A model generated the notes under the pieces. That model saw only the letters and a list, made by a program, of their open reading frames with translations, made no database searches and was not told where the DNA came from. A stretch of DNA of 17,336 bases from Anaerolineae bacterium. Its GTDB lineage: Bacteria > Chloroflexota > Anaerolineae > B4-G1 > SLSP01. The position numbers and the translations under genes are program-made. The stretch covers positions 1 through 17,336 of the forward strand of contig JAFGNI010000687.1 in assembly GCA_016927095.1 (NCBI GenBank), written 5' to 3'. This document shows, one piece after another, positions 1 to 7,251 of this stretch. Each line of letters begins with the position of its first letter. The first letter of the stretch is position 1.

Positions 1-834
1 GGGCCGGGCGTGGTGGCCTTGCAAGGTGACGCGCTTGTGGGCTTCCTGGGCGCATTTCCCATCCCAGGCTTCCGCGGGTTCCCTGCCGTGATCAGCCCGG
101 AGTGGGGCAATGGCGCGCCTGCGGATGACGACGGACAGATCACCGAGGCGATGTACGCAGCGCTCGCGCCGGCATGGGTATCGGAGGGGCGCACGGTCCA
201 TCTGGTCGCAACGTTCGCCAATGATCACGCGGGCATAGCCGCGTGGCATATGCTGGGCTTCGGCGGGGCGGCGGGAGATGCGGTGCGCGGTCTCGAACCG
301 GTAACGGAGCCGGCGGTGGATGTCACCATCCGGCGCGCCACCTGGGAGGACGTGGAGGCGGTGCTGCGCCTGGAGCGTGCGCTGGTCGATCATCTTGCTG
401 CATCGCCGGCGTATCTCTGTGGGCACGCGCCGAGCACCCGAGACGACATCGCGGCGCTGCTAGCAGATGAGGCCTACGCGGTCTGGCTGGGGCTGCAGGA
501 TGGCGAGGCTGTCGCGTATCTGCTGATGGGCCCCGCCAGCGAGGGCGCCTGCACGATCATCCGAGATCCGGGCACGTGCAGCATCACCGGCGCCTATACC
601 GAACCTGCTGTGCGCGGGACAGGCATTGGCACAGGGTTGCTTAACCGGGGTCTGGCGTGGGCACAGGGGAAGGGCTATGTGCGCTGCGCTGTCGACTTCG
701 AGACGATGAACCCGCCGGCCCGCCGTTTCTGGCTGCGACACTTCACGCCGGTAACGTACGCGCTGGAGCGCCATGTGGACCGGCGGGCGGTGGGGGACGT
801 CGGATCTGTGGTCCGACGAGAACCTCCGCCATAG
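1..834 (+). CDS. Tandem GNAT-family N-acetyltransferase, 5'-truncated by the window edge
   Basis: This is the 3' part of a GNAT acetyltransferase. The reading frame is open from base 1 (G-P-G before the first GTG), so the true start lies upstream of the window. Two GNAT units are visible. The first is the C-terminal half of an N-terminal domain, ending around AAWHMLGFGG, where GNAT proteins carry a late beta-strand. The second is a complete domain starting near VDVTIRRATWEDVEAVLRLE. It contains the acetyl-CoA pyrophosphate loop RGTGIGTGLL and ends with a typical NPPARRFWLRHFTPV segment. Such double-GNAT proteins transfer an acetyl group from acetyl-CoA to an amine, but the substrate cannot be read from sequence. 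The gene converges on the histidine phosphatase with only about 10 bases between the two stop codons. Family assignment is firm; substrate is unknown. Confidence 0.85.
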   Translation, partial: GPGVVALQGDALVGFLGAFPIPGFRGFPAVISPEWGNGAPADDDGQITEAMYAALAPAWVSEGRTVHLVATFANDHAGIAAWHMLGFGGAAGDAVRGLEPVTEPAVDVTIRRATWEDVEAVLRLERALVDHLAASPAYLCGHAPSTRDDIAALLADEAYAVWLGLQDGEAVAYLLMGPASEGACTIIRDPGTCSITGAYTEPAVRGTGIGTGLLNRGLAWAQGKGYVRCAVDFETMNPPARRFWLRHFTPVTYALERHVDRRAVGDVGSVVRREPPP

Positions 835-844
835 CGAACGAGCA

Positions 845-1498
845 TCAAAAGACGGTCTGACGGTGATTGTCGGTGAGGTGGTGGGTGTCGTTCCAGCGGA
901 TGAGAATTGGGCCGCGATCCTGGAGTTCGATCTCGGCGAGGGCTGTGTTGTCGACCTCGAAGCGCCAGTATCGATCAAGTGGGCACTCGATGAGCAGACA
1001 TAGGATGAGGCGGGCGGTACCACCGTGGGTGACGAGCACGACGGTGGAAGCGTCATCGGGGCTCTCGGTCGATGGCGCGTGTTGGCAGCGGATGTGGTCC
1101 AGCAGGGCACCGAGGCGCTGCCCGACCTCACGCAGGCTCTCACCGCCGGGGGCCGAGCGGTTGATGCGGTCGGCGTTCCAATGGGCTAGGGCATCCGGGT
1201 GTTGGGCAGCCATCTCGGCATAGGTGAGTCCTTGCCAGTCGCCGAGGTTGATCTCCCGCAGTCGAGGATCAGCCTGCACGGGTATACTATGCGACGCAGC
1301 CACGGCGAGGGCAGTGTCATAAGCACGGGAGAGGTCGCTGGCGTAGATAGCGTCAAAGGTCTCGGAGGCCAGCCGCTCGGCGACCGCCACGGCCTGCGCT
1401 CGTCCGATGGCATTGAGGGGAACGTCGATCTGACCCTGCCACCGGCCCGAGGTGTTCCATTCGGTCTCGCCGTGGCGCACGATGAGTAAGCGTATCAG
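845..1498 (-). CDS. Histidine phosphatase family protein (phosphoglycerate mutase-like), probable CTG start
   Basis: This is a cytoplasmic phosphatase of the histidine phosphatase superfamily, in the cobC/gpmB-like branch. It has the RHGETEW signature with the phospho-accepting His at residue 9, the conserved Arg in YASDLSRAYDTA, the Glu in LREINLGDWQG and the second catalytic His in VLVTHGG (about residue 158). The first conventional start is GTG at 1480, which would begin the protein at the catalytic RHG and delete the first beta-strand. The in-frame CTG at 1496-1498 gives the canonical N-terminus M-I-R-L-L-I-V-R-H-G-E and lies 6 bases after a perfect AGGAGG (1505-1510). I therefore chose CTG, giving 217 residues. 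The substrate is unclear: alpha-ribazole phosphate, a phosphosugar and phosphoglycerate are all possible. A TACAAT -10-like hexamer sits just upstream, so the gene is probably transcribed separately from the fucosidase gene. Confidence 0.88.
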   Translation of the reverse strand: MIRLLIVRHGETEWNTSGRWQGQIDVPLNAIGRAQAVAVAERLASETFDAIYASDLSRAYDTALAVAASHSIPVQADPRLREINLGDWQGLTYAEMAAQHPDALAHWNADRINRSAPGGESLREVGQRLGALLDHIRCQHAPSTESPDDASTVVLVTHGGTARLILCLLIECPLDRYWRFEVDNTALAEIELQDRGPILIRWNDTHHLTDNHRQTVF

Positions 1499-1510
1499 GT
1501 TTCTCCTCCT
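1496..1510 (-). promoter_or_regulatory. Shine-Dalgarno AGGAGG with non-canonical CTG start of the phosphatase
   Basis: On the minus strand AGGAGG (1510 to 1505) is followed by AGAAAC and then CTG (1498-1496). This 6-base spacing is ideal for initiation. The conventional GTG at 1480 is 24 bases from the same Shine-Dalgarno, too far for it to be used. No ATG, GTG or TTG lies in frame between the Shine-Dalgarno and 1480 except the TTA/CTC/ATC codons of the conserved first strand. The site decides the start of this gene. Confidence 0.6.
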
Positions 1511-1529
1511 GGGTTTCGTAGGCAGGCCT

Positions 1530-1535
1530 ATTGTA
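1530..1535 (-). promoter_or_regulatory. Possible -10 box (TACAAT) of the phosphatase gene
   Basis: TACAAT on the minus strand would place the transcription start near 1523, about 25 bases before the CTG codon and just ahead of the AGGAGG. No good -35 hexamer is visible 16-18 bases upstream, so this is a weak call based on one hexamer and its position. Confidence 0.3.
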
Positions 1536-1686
1536 ACACATAGAGAGCGCTGAAGCTGACGTGGGTGCCTAGGTTCGCTAGGTTAGGCTGGGCGCGCGGC
1601 GAGGGTGGCGTGGCAGCGGCAGGTGCGCCGCACCGAGGATTGCCCGTCGCCCGCCCCGACAGCACCTACAGCGATCGAGCCGTGTA

Positions 1687-1784
1687 GGGGCGAGGCATTC
1701 CGCAGGAGGCCCACAGCAGCCATCACGCCCCATCCGTCAGCAACACCCAGGCAGGACAGTGCCGTTGTCGGAATGCCTCGCCCC
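1687..1784. repeat. 16-bp perfect inverted repeat flanking a 66-base loop
   Basis: The arm GGGGCGAGGCATTCCG (1687-1702) is repeated as its exact reverse complement at 1769-1784. It lies in the 320-base gap between the end of the GH95 gene (1819) and the phosphatase start (1498). The rest of the gap shows no convincing coding sequence. The element could fold into a long hairpin and end fucosidase transcription, or it could be a miniature mobile or dispersed palindromic element. No adjacent T-run is seen, so a simple intrinsic terminator is not shown. Confidence 0.7.
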
Positions 1785-1818
1785 CGCGGTCCGCGCCGCC
1801 GTCAGGGCGAGGTATCTG

Positions 1819-4185
1819 CTAGATCTTGTAGGTCTCGCCGGGCTCCGTGGCGAGGGCGACTTGGCGATTGCCGATCTGGACGACACAGGGACCGCCGAGG
1901 TCGGAGGTGATGCGGGCCTTGGTAAGCACACCATCAGCCCAGCTCATCGCGATCTCAAAGCCGCCGCGGGCACGGAGACCGGAGATGGCGCCGGTGGGCC
2001 AGGCGGACGGCAGCGCCGGCAGCAGGTGCAGCACCCGCACGCCCTCGTCGGTGGTCCGGTGGCTCTGGAGGAGCATCTCGGCGATGCCGGCGGTCGCCCC
2101 GAAGTTGCCGTCGATCTGGAAGGGTGGGTGCGCGTCGAAGAGGTTCGGGTAGGTGCCGCCGCCCCGCATGTAGTTGGTCGCGTTGGTGAGAGCCGGCTGC
2201 AATTGGTTGCGCAACATCTTGTAGGCGTGGTCCCCGTCGCGAAAGCGCGCCCAGAGGTTGATCTTCCAACCCATGGACCAGCCGGTGCCCCCATCGCCGC
2301 GCAGTTCCAGCGACCGCTGCGCCGCATCGACCAACGCAGGTGTGGTCTCCTGGGTCAACTGGTGACCCGGATAGACCCCGAACAGATGGGAGACGTGGCG
2401 GTGGTGGTCGTCGGGATCGTCCCAGTCGCGGAACCACTCCTGGAGCTGACCGTGTTGGCCGATCTGGTAGGACAGCAGCCGGTCGCGGGCGACCTTCAGC
2501 TCGGCCCGTAGGTCTGGATCGACACCCAGCACATCTGAGGCCGCGATCGTGTGCGTGAAGAGATCCCAGATGATGGCGAGATCCATCGTGGAGGCGATGC
2601 TGACCGCCAGGCGCCGCCCGTCTGGAAGGGAATAGAGGTTCTCGGGAGATGTGGCGGGCGCCGTCACGAGGTGGCCCTTGCCGTCCTCAACCAGCCAGTC
2701 CAGACAGAAGCGTGCCGCCCCCTTCATCAGCGGGTAGGCGTGATCCTCAAGGTAGCCACGATCGCCGGTGAAAGCGTAGTGCTCCCAGAGGTGTTGGCAG
2801 AGCCAGGCGCCCCCCATCGGCCAGTTGGCCCAGACGGGGTTCCCCTCCCCGTAGCGACCCACAGGCGCGGTCTGTCGCCAGAGGTCGCTGTTGTGGTGAG
2901 CCGTCCACCCGTGACAGCCGTAGTTGACCTCGGCTGTCACTTCGCCGTTCTCCGCTAACTCACCGACCATCCTGAGCAAGGGTTCGTGGCACTCGCTGAG
3001 GTTACAGACCTCGACGGGCCAGTAGTTCATCTCGGCGTTGATGTTGAGGGTGTAGTTGCTGTTCCACGGCGGGACCACCATATCGTTCCAGATGCCTTGG
3101 AGGTTAGCCGGTTGCGTGCCGGCACGGGAGCTGGCGATCAGCAAGTAGCGCCCGTACTGGAAGAAGAGCGCGGCCAGTTGCGGATCGTTACCCTCACCGA
3201 AGTGGTTCAGACGCCAGTCGGTGGGGTGTGCAATTGCGTCGGTGATGCCCAAGTCCACTGCCACGCGACCGAAGAGGGCCCTATAGTCGGCGACGTGAGC
3301 GTCAAGCAGGACATCATAGGGCTTCGTCGCAGCAGACACCAAGGCTCCCCGGCAGGCCGCCGCAGGATCCCTTCCCGCCAACCCGGGCGACCGCCGGAAG
3401 CCGCTGAAGCTGGTAGCTGCGCTCAGCAGGAGCAGGGCACCGTCGGCCTTCTCGATGTTCAGGCTATCGGTTGCCGCCACCACGCGACCGCCTACCGGCA
3501 GGATCTGGAGCCACGCCTCGAAGTTGGCCCCCTCGCCCTCAGGCGGATCGTAGCGAATGGGGTCCTCGGCCTCGTGGCCCCGCGGGTCGACATGCTTGGG
3601 TGCCTTCCCCCTCATCTTGAGCATGCCATCGCCGAAGACGTGCGTCTCCGCGCGGAGCGGGCTGCTCATCCGGGCAGCGAAGGAGAGCGCCCCGGGCTGA
3701 TCACAGGCCAACCGGATGACGAGGACGTTGTCGGGATGGCTGATGAAGACCTCCCGGGTGAACCCAACACCATCAACCGTGTAGTGCACGGTCGCAACGG
3801 CACGCGCTAGATCGAGATCGCGCTCGTAGGCCGTAGGCGCACCATCGTGCTCGAAATCCAGATAGAGGTCGCCCAGCGGCAGGTAGGGCTGGGTGAAGGG
3901 CCCCTGCATCTCCTTGCAGAGCTCGTTGGCCCGCTCAAAGCCATTAGGGTCGCCGCTCGCCGCCTGGAAGAGGGCCTCGCGCACCTTGAGCAGCGCGGCC
4001 CGCGCACCGGGATTATTCCAGTCCTTAGGGCCGCCGGCCCAGAGGGTATCCTCGTTGAGCTGGAGCCGTTCGGACGCGACGCCGCCGAAGACCATTGCAC
4101 CGAGGCGCCCATTACCAAGGGGCAGGGCCTCTACCCATACCTCCGCAGGTTGTTCATACCACAGTCGCCATAGGTTGTCAGACAT
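1819..4185 (-). CDS. Glycoside hydrolase family 95 alpha-L-fucosidase
   Basis: This 788-residue enzyme matches the full GH95 layout: an N-terminal beta-sandwich (about 1-250), a linker, an (alpha/alpha)6 barrel (about 290-680) and a C-terminal beta domain. The N-terminal hallmark ALPLGNGRLGAMVFGG and QLNEDTLWAGGP are present. The catalytic residues known from the inverting fucosidase AfcA have clear counterparts: Asn381 and Asn383 in LNINAEMNYWP, general acid Glu515 in ATSPEN, and Asp692 in QIDGNFG. GH95 enzymes release terminal L-fucose, usually alpha-1,2-linked; some members prefer L-galactose, which sequence alone does not exclude. There is no signal peptide, so it should act on imported oligosaccharides in the cytoplasm. 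The ATG is preceded by GAGAGGA at good spacing. It is the last gene of the sulfatase/activase cluster, separated from the activase by a heptad-repeat spacer. Confidence 0.95.
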   Translation of the reverse strand: MSDNLWRLWYEQPAEVWVEALPLGNGRLGAMVFGGVASERLQLNEDTLWAGGPKDWNNPGARAALLKVREALFQAASGDPNGFERANELCKEMQGPFTQPYLPLGDLYLDFEHDGAPTAYERDLDLARAVATVHYTVDGVGFTREVFISHPDNVLVIRLACDQPGALSFAARMSSPLRAETHVFGDGMLKMRGKAPKHVDPRGHEAEDPIRYDPPEGEGANFEAWLQILPVGGRVVAATDSLNIEKADGALLLLSAATSFSGFRRSPGLAGRDPAAACRGALVSAATKPYDVLLDAHVADYRALFGRVAVDLGITDAIAHPTDWRLNHFGEGNDPQLAALFFQYGRYLLIASSRAGTQPANLQGIWNDMVVPPWNSNYTLNINAEMNYWPVEVCNLSECHEPLLRMVGELAENGEVTAEVNYGCHGWTAHHNSDLWRQTAPVGRYGEGNPVWANWPMGGAWLCQHLWEHYAFTGDRGYLEDHAYPLMKGAARFCLDWLVEDGKGHLVTAPATSPENLYSLPDGRRLAVSIASTMDLAIIWDLFTHTIAASDVLGVDPDLRAELKVARDRLLSYQIGQHGQLQEWFRDWDDPDDHHRHVSHLFGVYPGHQLTQETTPALVDAAQRSLELRGDGGTGWSMGWKINLWARFRDGDHAYKMLRNQLQPALTNATNYMRGGGTYPNLFDAHPPFQIDGNFGATAGIAEMLLQSHRTTDEGVRVLHLLPALPSAWPTGAISGLRARGGFEIAMSWADGVLTKARITSDLGGPCVVQIGNRQVALATEPGETYKI

Positions 4186-4214
4186 TGGTTCCTCTCTATC
4201 GTGATGGTACTGAA

Positions 4215-4318
4215 GGGAAAAGGGATAGGGGACAGGGTACTTCAGAGGCTAGAGGGATGCCCACCTCGCTCGCCGTTTCCCTTATCCCTTCTCCCTTCTC
4301 TCTTCTCCCTTATCCCTT
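4215..4318. repeat. Two opposed blocks of imperfect heptanucleotide tandem repeats
   Basis: In the 138-base gap between the activase and GH95 genes, GGG triplets start at 4215, 4222 and 4229 on the plus strand, continuing as GG at 4236. A second block has CCC (one variant CTC) starting at 4279, 4286, 4293, 4300, 4307 and 4314, an exact 7-base period. On the minus strand the units read GGGATAA, GGGAGAA, GAGAGAA, GGGAGAA, GGGATAA and GGGAAAC. The blocks are G-rich on opposite strands, so they form an imperfect inverted pair that could fold into a stem. The second block has enough G-triplets on the minus (coding) strand for a G-quadruplex in the mRNA or DNA. Its effect on GH95 expression is unknown. 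Confidence 0.8.
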
Positions 4319-4323
4319 GTGCA

Positions 4324-5262
4324 TCAACGATGCTTGACGGCGATGCCGTAAGCTGCTGCGGCGTCGGTCAGGGTCTCCATCAGCGCCTTGGTGGGCGGTT
4401 CGAGATCGACGGCGCGATAGGTCAAGCCGAGGCTGTTGTACTTGTCCCCGGCCATGCGATGGAAGGGCAGCAGTTCCAGCGAGATGGGGGCGGGCGCGTG
4501 GCCGTTACCCGAACCGCGGAGGTCCTGCAGTTCTCTGACGAAGGCGGCAATAGCGCCGATCTCCTCGACGGTAGCATTAACCGTGGGAACAACAGGTGTG
4601 CGGAAGATCAAGGGTTTATCAGTGGCAGCCAGCCGCCGGGCATTAGCCAGCAGCAGCTGGTTTGACGCACCCACAGCCCACTTGTGTTTCTCCGGTTCCA
4701 TATGTTTGAGGTCCATCATCACCATATCGGTCAGCGGCAGGAACGCGGCGAGGCGCTCCCAGGGCACATTGCCTGCGGTCTCAATGGCAGTGTGGATCCC
4801 CTCGTCGCGGCACCGCCTCAGGATCTCCCGCGAGAAGTCGGGCTGGAAGACGGGCTCGCCGCCGGAGAGGGTCACGCCGCCATTGGAGTTCTCGTAGAAG
4901 GCACGATCCTGCAGCACCTCCGCGACGACCTCCTCAACCGTCATCTCCCGCCCGGTGAGCTCCCGAGCACCGGCATAGCAGACCTCGACGCAGGCACCGC
5001 AGGCAACGCATCTCTCGCGGTGGAAGACCATCTGACCGTCCTCAGTCACGGTCTGGGCGCCCTCGGGACAGACCCGGACGCACTCCCCGCAGCCGATGCA
5101 GCGGTCCATATGCAGCTGCAGCTCCAGCTTCGGCTGGATGCTCTCAGGATTGTGGCACCAGAAGCAGTGAAGGGTACATCCCTTGAGGAAAACCGTTGTC
5201 CGGATGCCCGGCCCATCGTGAATCGAGAAACGCTGAATGTTGCAGACCAATCCAGTCGTCAT
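4324..5262 (-). CDS. Glycyl-radical enzyme activating enzyme (radical SAM, with two extra 4Fe-4S sites)
   Basis: This 312-residue protein uses S-adenosylmethionine and a 4Fe-4S cluster to install the glycyl radical on a partner enzyme. The family signature is complete: DGPGIRTTVFLKGC followed by the radical SAM CX3CX2C motif (Cys29, Cys33, Cys36). A ferredoxin-like insert follows with CIGCGECVRVCP (Cys55, 58, 61, 65) and CVACGACVEVCY (Cys85, 88, 91, 95), as in activases of larger glycyl radical enzymes rather than the short PFL activase. The SAM-binding GGEP lies at 134-137. I chose the ATG at 5262: it starts at the conserved N-terminus, has GGGAG 8 bases upstream, and overlaps the stop of the preceding gene as ATGA. 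That overlap suggests translational coupling with the URO-D-like protein. No glycyl radical enzyme (RVAGY-type motif) is encoded in the window, so its target is unknown. Confidence 0.94.
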   Translation of the reverse strand: MTTGLVCNIQRFSIHDGPGIRTTVFLKGCTLHCFWCHNPESIQPKLELQLHMDRCIGCGECVRVCPEGAQTVTEDGQMVFHRERCVACGACVEVCYAGARELTGREMTVEEVVAEVLQDRAFYENSNGGVTLSGGEPVFQPDFSREILRRCRDEGIHTAIETAGNVPWERLAAFLPLTDMVMMDLKHMEPEKHKWAVGASNQLLLANARRLAATDKPLIFRTPVVPTVNATVEEIGAIAAFVRELQDLRGSGNGHAPAPISLELLPFHRMAGDKYNSLGLTYRAVDLEPPTKALMETLTDAAAAYGIAVKHR

Positions 5263-6236
5263 GCATAGAACTCCCGATATGTCTCCAGAGCACTGAAAAT
5301 GGCAGCGACGTTTCCCAAGGGTATGTCCTCGCCAATCTCGGCCTTGAGCCACAGCCCGCCCTCGGGCGAGCCGAGAACCGCCACCGATTCCCGGATGTGG
5401 TCGTCAATCTGCTGGGGGGTTGCAAAGGGAAAGAGCTGCCGGTCGAGATCCAGGTCGACGCAGACTTTGCCCTTGCAGACCGCAGCAAGGTTGTCCAGAC
5501 CGTTGGCCCCCACCTGCGGGTTGATCACGTTCACCCCAGCCTCCACAAGGTCGGGGATAATCTCGTAGATGTGGCCATCCGTGTGCATATAGACGTAGTA
5601 GCCGGCCTGCCGGAAGGGCTGGTAGATGGCTGCAAAGCAGGGCTTCAGGAACTTCCGCCACATCCGCGGGCTGATCGGCAGCCGGTGCTGGAGACCCAGG
5701 TCATCGCCGAAGCTGACAATCGGGTCGGGATTCTCCTGGGCAGCCAGCGCCGCTAGCCGGAGGTCCACCTGTCGCAGATTGTAAGCCAACACCTTGTCGA
5801 TTAGTATCTGGAGTTCGGGGGGCTGCTCCGCAAAGTCGATCATCAGCTCCTCAAAGCCGCGGAGATCCTGCAGGCGCAGGTACATAAAGCCATGGGGGAA
5901 GCCGATGTCCTTCTCCGGTAGCTGCAGCGTGCGCACATCGGCGCGCGTGGGCACAGGGTGCCCCGTAACGATCGCCTCCATCCCCGTCTTCAAGTTGCTC
6001 CACACGCAGCCCCATGCATCGACGTGGTCGCCGGCGTAGTAGGTCTCCGTGTGGATGGCATCGTAGTCGCGGGCGTTCTCACCGCGCGGGCCAAAGATAA
6101 CGGGATGTTGTGCCACCAGCTCGTCAAGCGCCTCGCGGTGCTTCATCCATGCCGCGGGCAGAATGCCGACGGAGACGGGAATCGCCTCCGGGTAGTCGAA
6201 GGTCAGTGCTTTCAGTCGATCGTCTTGGTCGGTCAC
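5259..6236 (-). CDS. Uroporphyrinogen decarboxylase (URO-D)-like protein, probable methyltransferase-type
   Basis: This 325-residue TIM-barrel protein belongs to the URO-D superfamily, which includes heme-pathway decarboxylases and corrinoid/coenzyme M methyltransferases. Visible markers are FGDDLGLQHRLPISPRMWRKF (178 onward) and MHTDGHIYEIIPDLVEAGVNVINPQ (217 onward). The latter is the strand where methyltransferases carry a zinc-binding His-X-Cys. Here the triplet is His218-Thr219-Asp220, so the Cys is replaced by Asp. It lacks the N-terminal arginine motif of true HemE, so heme synthesis is unlikely. I chose the GTG at 6236, which begins close to the conserved region and has AGGAG 11 bases upstream; the ATG at 6278 adds 14 unconserved residues without a clear ribosome binding site. 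The stop overlaps the activase ATG by 4 bases. The substrate is unknown. Such proteins are often found near glycyl-radical or glycan-degradation genes (general knowledge, not shown here). Confidence 0.85.
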   Translation of the reverse strand: MTDQDDRLKALTFDYPEAIPVSVGILPAAWMKHREALDELVAQHPVIFGPRGENARDYDAIHTETYYAGDHVDAWGCVWSNLKTGMEAIVTGHPVPTRADVRTLQLPEKDIGFPHGFMYLRLQDLRGFEELMIDFAEQPPELQILIDKVLAYNLRQVDLRLAALAAQENPDPIVSFGDDLGLQHRLPISPRMWRKFLKPCFAAIYQPFRQAGYYVYMHTDGHIYEIIPDLVEAGVNVINPQVGANGLDNLAAVCKGKVCVDLDLDRQLFPFATPQQIDDHIRESVAVLGSPEGGLWLKAEIGEDIPLGNVAAIFSALETYREFYA

Positions 6237-6321
6237 CGGCGTATGGTCTCCTGCGTTGCGTGTGATATCGGGTCGCATGATACCAGATCTGAGGAGTGTT
6301 GCCGAACGGGATTTGGCGTGA

Positions 6322-6488
6322 TTGAACCTTCCGGGAAGGTAGGAAGTTGGTCCGAGATGGGGCCCATACGACAGACGGCATACCGGGTCTCAAGGGCGCG
6401 ACACATCTTCCCAAAAGGAAGGGAGACGATCTTCCGGGAAGGTATAGAGTAGTTACTAAGGCGCAACACGCCTTCCCAGAAGGTTCAA
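6322..6488. repeat. Cluster of ACCTTCC-type palindromic repeats
   Basis: The gap between the URO-D-like and isochorismatase-like genes carries four related short palindromes: ACCTTCCGGGAAGGT (6326-6340), CTTCCCAAAAGGAAG (6407-6421), CTTCCGGGAAGG (6431-6442) and CCTTCCCAGAAGG (6471-6483). The outer ends, TTGAACCTTC at the left (from 6322) and GAAGGTTCAA at the right (to 6488), are inverted copies. The segments at 6392-6423 and 6458-6486 are imperfect direct repeats, each with AAGG-CGC-ACAC followed by CTTCCC. The structure looks like a duplicated palindrome pair of a dispersed repeat family. Its right end covers the stop codon of the isochorismatase-like gene. It could cause partial termination or stabilise mRNA inside the operon. 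Confidence 0.75.
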
Positions 6489-7237
6489 GCGAGGTCCTGG
6501 CTGTCTATCGACGGGCACCAGAAACGCTCGATGTAGCCAATGACGAGGCCGGTGCCTTCGGCGTGGCTGACGTAGGGGGCCCGGGCCGGGTTATACATCG
6601 CGTCGGTCAGATCCCGGACAAGGGCGATGGGCACGGCCCACCGGACCATCTGCTTAACGGCAAAGGAGCGGTTGAGGATGCACATGTTGGTGTGGACGCC
6701 CATGATGAGAAGTTGGTGCACATCCCAGAGCCGGAGCAGGTTGTAGACCTCCCCCCCGTCGGCTGAGATCGCATCGCGGGTCTGGTCGATCTCGATGGCG
6801 AGGTGCTGGCAGCGCCAGGCCTTGGTCGGCTCGGTCTCACCGGTGTCCGAGCCCTCATCTGAGTCATCGATGGGCAAAGGCGGATCGTCGTGTGGCAGGT
6901 CGGCAGGCGGCGTGACGACCGGGGCGCCAACTGCCCGCTGCCGCGCCGGTGTCCCGGCGTAGGCGTCGAGGGTATCGGAAGGCGCGTGGATGATGTGGAT
7001 GCCCCGATCGCGGGCCGCGTTCACAATGGTGTTCATCCGCGGCGCCATCGCGTCAACTCGCTCGGCAGCTCCCCGGCTCCAGTGGTTGTCCCACATATCG
7101 CAGATCACGATCGCCGTTCGCGACGCGGGCACCCGCACCGGCGCCACTACCTCGCGCCAGACCGTGTGGTCGTTCTCGTCCTTGGACAGGATCCAACGCC
7201 GAAGGTTCAGCTCCAAAACCTTTGATGGCTCAACCAT
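6485..7237 (-). CDS. Isochorismatase-fold cysteine hydrolase family protein
   Basis: This 250-residue protein has the isochorismatase-like hydrolase fold. The first strand TAIVICDMWDNHW carries Asp47 at the catalytic Asp position, and GVHTNMCILNRSF carries the nucleophile Cys186. The third member of the usual Asp-Lys-Cys triad is not obvious: the expected Lys segment reads LAIEIDQTRDAIS, without Lys. An acidic insert (about 116-137, rich in D, E and P) sits just before it. The late VRDLTDAMYNPARAPYVSHAEGT segment is typical of a subfamily that I recognise but cannot assign to a reaction. I chose the ATG at 7237: AGGAG lies about 10 bases upstream and is partly formed by the sulfatase stop codon 14 bases away, so the two genes are co-translated neighbours. 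An upstream TTG (7255) would overlap that Shine-Dalgarno and is unlikely. Confidence 0.87.
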   Translation of the reverse strand: MVEPSKVLELNLRRWILSKDENDHTVWREVVAPVRVPASRTAIVICDMWDNHWSRGAAERVDAMAPRMNTIVNAARDRGIHIIHAPSDTLDAYAGTPARQRAVGAPVVTPPADLPHDDPPLPIDDSDEGSDTGETEPTKAWRCQHLAIEIDQTRDAISADGGEVYNLLRLWDVHQLLIMGVHTNMCILNRSFAVKQMVRWAVPIALVRDLTDAMYNPARAPYVSHAEGTGLVIGYIERFWCPSIDSQDLA

Positions 7238-7251
7238 TGTAGGGGTTCTCC

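Noticed and set aside
2986..3810. A 274-codon open frame on the plus strand
   Set aside because: It is antisense to the GH95 catalytic region, lacks a ribosome binding site and has no recognisable motif.
4215..4318. CRISPR array
   Set aside because: The repeats are 7-base units without unique spacers, and no cas gene is present.
4324..5262. Activase as an anaerobic sulfatase-maturating enzyme for the neighbouring sulfatase
   Set aside because: It has the glycyl-radical activase signature DGPGIRTTVFLKGC and a ferredoxin insert, and lacks the C-terminal SPASM cysteine cluster of sulfatase-maturating enzymes.
5259..6236. Assignment of the URO-D-like protein as HemE of heme synthesis
   Set aside because: The N-terminal arginine motif of true uroporphyrinogen decarboxylase is absent and no heme gene is nearby.
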